A DNA stretch of 64,000 nt from contig JAURCS010000003.1 in the NCBI GenBank assembly GCA_030828385.1, forward strand, positions 1 through 64,000. The letters run 5' to 3'. Positions 62,085 through 64,000 of the stretch are shown here, piece by piece. The stretch is from Gammaproteobacteria bacterium (GTDB taxonomy: Bacteria > Pseudomonadota > Gammaproteobacteria > Pseudomonadales > Pseudohongiellaceae). Both the position numbers and the translations under genes were made by a program. The notes below the pieces were generated by a model. It had not been told where the DNA came from. It was given only the letters and a program-made list of their open reading frames with translations, and did not search any database. How positions within the stretch are numbered: position 1 is the stretch's first letter; every line of letters begins with the position of its first letter.

Positions 62085-64000
62085 ATGTTATCTGACGAAC
62101 TCAAGCAAACCATTCAGCAAAATTACTCTACGCTGGTAAAAAACAAGAACCTGCAAAACCGTCTTGGCCAGAAGCAGATGATTGCTGAAATAGCCAACTG
62201 CCTGACAAGCGTAGAAGTTGATGAAGAGGGCATGCGTCTCTCACCTCTGCCTCCCATCTGCGTTATAGAAGCGGGAACCGGGATCGGTAAAACCATCGCC
62301 TATTTACTATCGGTTATTCCTGTTGCCCAGGCTATGGGTAAAAAGGTTGTGCTCGCCACTGCGACAGTAGCTCTGCAGGAACAGGTGATGAACAAGGATA
62401 TCCCTGATCTGCTTCAACACAGTGAAATGAAATTCACCTATTCTCTGGCCAAGGGCAGAGGGCGCTATCTATGCCTGTCCAAACTGGACAATGTGCTCAA
62501 ATCAAGTAGCAGTCAGGATGCGATGCTGGATCTCTATGGGCTTGAGCTGGATGATCCGGCTGTTGCAGATAAAGCGCTGTATCAGGATATGCTCGACGCC
62601 CTGATCGATAATAAGTGGAAGGGTGATCGCGATGACTGGAAGACAGTTCTAAACGATAATCAATGGCGCGGCGTCGCTGTTGAAAAAGGACAGTGCTCGG
62701 GAAATCGCTGTTCCAACTTCAGTAACTGCTGTTTTTTCAGGAGCCGCAACAATATGCAGAAAGCAGATTGTATTGTGGCAAATCATGATCTGGTACTGGC
62801 CGACCTGAGTCTTGGGGGTGGAGTCATTCTGCCGGCACCGGAAGACTGTATTTACATTTTCGATGAAGCCCATCATTTACCCCTGAAGGGAATATCCCAT
62901 TTTTCCCATTTTATTCGCCTGCGTTCCACGCTGACCTGGCTGGATCGCATCACAAGCGTTTTTAAAGCCATGACAGTGGAGCTGGGAAAAGACAGCGACA
63001 TCGTCAGACAACTGGAAAAAGCCAGGGAGGCAGCAGATAAGACGCGAGCTGTGCTGCAGGAATCTCTGCCGGTTTTTCAGGCATTTTCTGAACATGCAGA
63101 ATCAGCCAATAGCAGCGGTGATATTACCCAGCACACCTTTGCACAGGGGGTGGTCAGTGGAAAAATTCGTGAAACCAGTCATTCGATATTACTGGAGTTT
63201 CGTGATCTGGAAGATCGTCTGAACAGGATTACAGAACGCCTTAAGGACTTCATGGAAAATGACACGGGAGAAATCGATCGCCAGACTGCCGAGAACTGGT
63301 ATCCCGTAATCGGAATCATGCAGTCGCGAGCCGAAGGGGCAATACAATGTTGGCGTGCATTTTCCATTGAAGATCATGGTGGTTATGCGCCCAATGCGCG
63401 CTGGCTGAGTTTTCGGCAAATCGGCGCAGAAACAGAAATAACCCTGTCATCAAGCCCGGTCATTGCTGCAGATGCGCTAAACGATTATTTATGGAATGAC
63501 TGCTTTGCTGCCGTACTGACCTCCGCAACGTTGAGCGCACTGGGCACTTTTGACTTTCTCAGGATGCGCGCTGGCCTGCATGAAGAAACGCTTTTCAAAC
63601 AGATAGGCAGCCCCTTTGATTTTTTTAACAACGGGCTCCTGCAAATACCGGCCCGGGGTTTTGAGCCGTCAGATAGCGAGGCGCATACCCAGGCCATTGT
63701 GGAGGTATTACCGCAATTAATAGAGCCAGAGAAGGGTTCCTTAGTGCTGTTTTCTTCACGACGCCAGATGCAGTCAGTACTGCAGGGAATCAGTGAAGAG
63801 CTGAAGCTGAAAACCCTGTCTCAGGATGATCATTCAAAACAGGAACTGATCAGGTTGCATCGTGACAGGGTAGACAATGGGCAAACCAGTGTTATTTTTG
63901 GCCTCGCCAGTCTTACAGAAGGCATTGATTTACCCGGTAACTATTGTTGTCATGTGATTATCGCTAAAATTCCTTTTTCGGTACCCAATGACCCGGTGGA
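62085..64000 (+). CDS. dinG: ATP-dependent DNA helicase DinG, 3' end outside the window
   Basis: 638 codons are present; E. coli DinG has about 716 residues, so roughly the last 80 are missing. Walker A AGTGIGKT at 63-70. The iron-sulfur cysteines Cys130, Cys204, Cys209 and Cys215 keep the exact E. coli spacing (74, 5 and 6 apart). The DEAH box is at 260-263. Superfamily 2 XPD-like 5'-3' helicase that removes R-loops and resolves unusual DNA, usually SOS-induced; no LexA box was seen just upstream. CGGAG lies about ten bases before the ATG. Partial only because the window ends. Confidence 0.95.
   Translation, partial: MLSDELKQTIQQNYSTLVKNKNLQNRLGQKQMIAEIANCLTSVEVDEEGMRLSPLPPICVIEAGTGIGKTIAYLLSVIPVAQAMGKKVVLATATVALQEQVMNKDIPDLLQHSEMKFTYSLAKGRGRYLCLSKLDNVLKSSSSQDAMLDLYGLELDDPAVADKALYQDMLDALIDNKWKGDRDDWKTVLNDNQWRGVAVEKGQCSGNRCSNFSNCCFFRSRNNMQKADCIVANHDLVLADLSLGGGVILPAPEDCIYIFDEAHHLPLKGISHFSHFIRLRSTLTWLDRITSVFKAMTVELGKDSDIVRQLEKAREAADKTRAVLQESLPVFQAFSEHAESANSSGDITQHTFAQGVVSGKIRETSHSILLEFRDLEDRLNRITERLKDFMENDTGEIDRQTAENWYPVIGIMQSRAEGAIQCWRAFSIEDHGGYAPNARWLSFRQIGAETEITLSSSPVIAADALNDYLWNDCFAAVLTSATLSALGTFDFLRMRAGLHEETLFKQIGSPFDFFNNGLLQIPARGFEPSDSEAHTQAIVEVLPQLIEPEKGSLVLFSSRRQMQSVLQGISEELKLKTLSQDDHSKQELIRLHRDRVDNGQTSVIFGLASLTEGIDLPGNYCCHVIIAKIPFSVPNDPV

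Overview
The window is chromosomal DNA of a gammaproteobacterium. Iron superoxide dismutase, the holD-like/rimI/prfC neighbourhood, HisC, PyrB, exonuclease I and DinG are all of gammaproteobacterial type. The abundance of GMC oxidoreductases, CaiB/BaiF CoA transferase, DUF1552/DUF1592 proteins, a PQQ dehydrogenase and other secreted redox proteins suggests a marine or aquatic heterotroph of the Pseudohongiella/OM182/Cellvibrionales kind. That placement is inferred from gene content, not from a marker search.

Layout. 1-1232: sodB, flanked by REP-like hairpins and a repeat island. 1233-23077: a catabolic accessory block with duplicated families: two GMC oxidoreductases, two class-C beta-lactamase-like serine hydrolases, two MFS transporters and two lactonase-type metallo-beta-lactamase proteins. 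It also carries a CaiB/BaiF CoA transferase with a CaiC-like acyl-CoA ligase, a CmcJ/NvfI-type oxygenase, an SDR, a fused gallate-type extradiol dioxygenase and a secreted alpha/beta hydrolase. A tRNA-Pro(CGG) sits inside this block at 18256-18332. 23251-27056: a CaCA-like membrane protein, MmgE/PrpD and a Vgb-like beta-propeller lipoprotein in one operon. 27403-29838: an orphan Hsp70 (YegD-like) and a response regulator with an apparent frameshift. 29863-43338: mostly exported proteins (double SnoaL lipoprotein, ankyrin protein, Tat-exported DUF1552, DUF4159, DUF1592 cytochrome, DUF6152-type protein, diheme-type cytochrome c, EF-hand protein) plus a CrtI-like oxidoreductase and a sulfurtransferase. 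43592-52542: conserved housekeeping genes (holD-like, rimI, hisC, prfC, pyrB) with several small unknown genes. Inside it lies a gene-free stretch (48147-48696) holding a large hairpin and a cluster of DnaA boxes. 52696-57732: FAD monooxygenase, Rieske protein, PQQ dehydrogenase and a second DUF4159 protein. 58033-64000: sbcB, a non-canonical Nramp, an acyltransferase and dinG, which runs off the window.

Two things stand out outside the genes. First, many intergenic gaps carry a composite repeat family: a REP-like hairpin, a second short palindrome, and flanking motifs that are inverted copies of each other on the two sides. Second, at least four genes are broken by single-base slips, most of them in homopolymer runs (TonB-like remnant, YdeI-like, response regulator, small membrane protein at 51 kb). 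These may be assembly errors or real decay.

How the genes may work together (inference): the first block looks built to import an organic acid or ester, activate it to a CoA thioester, epimerise or transfer the CoA, oxidise side chains with GMC, SDR and oxygenase enzymes, open a ring with the extradiol dioxygenase and hydrolyse lactone or ester intermediates. The substrate cannot be read from the sequence. No CRISPR array, prophage, insertion sequence or transposase was seen.
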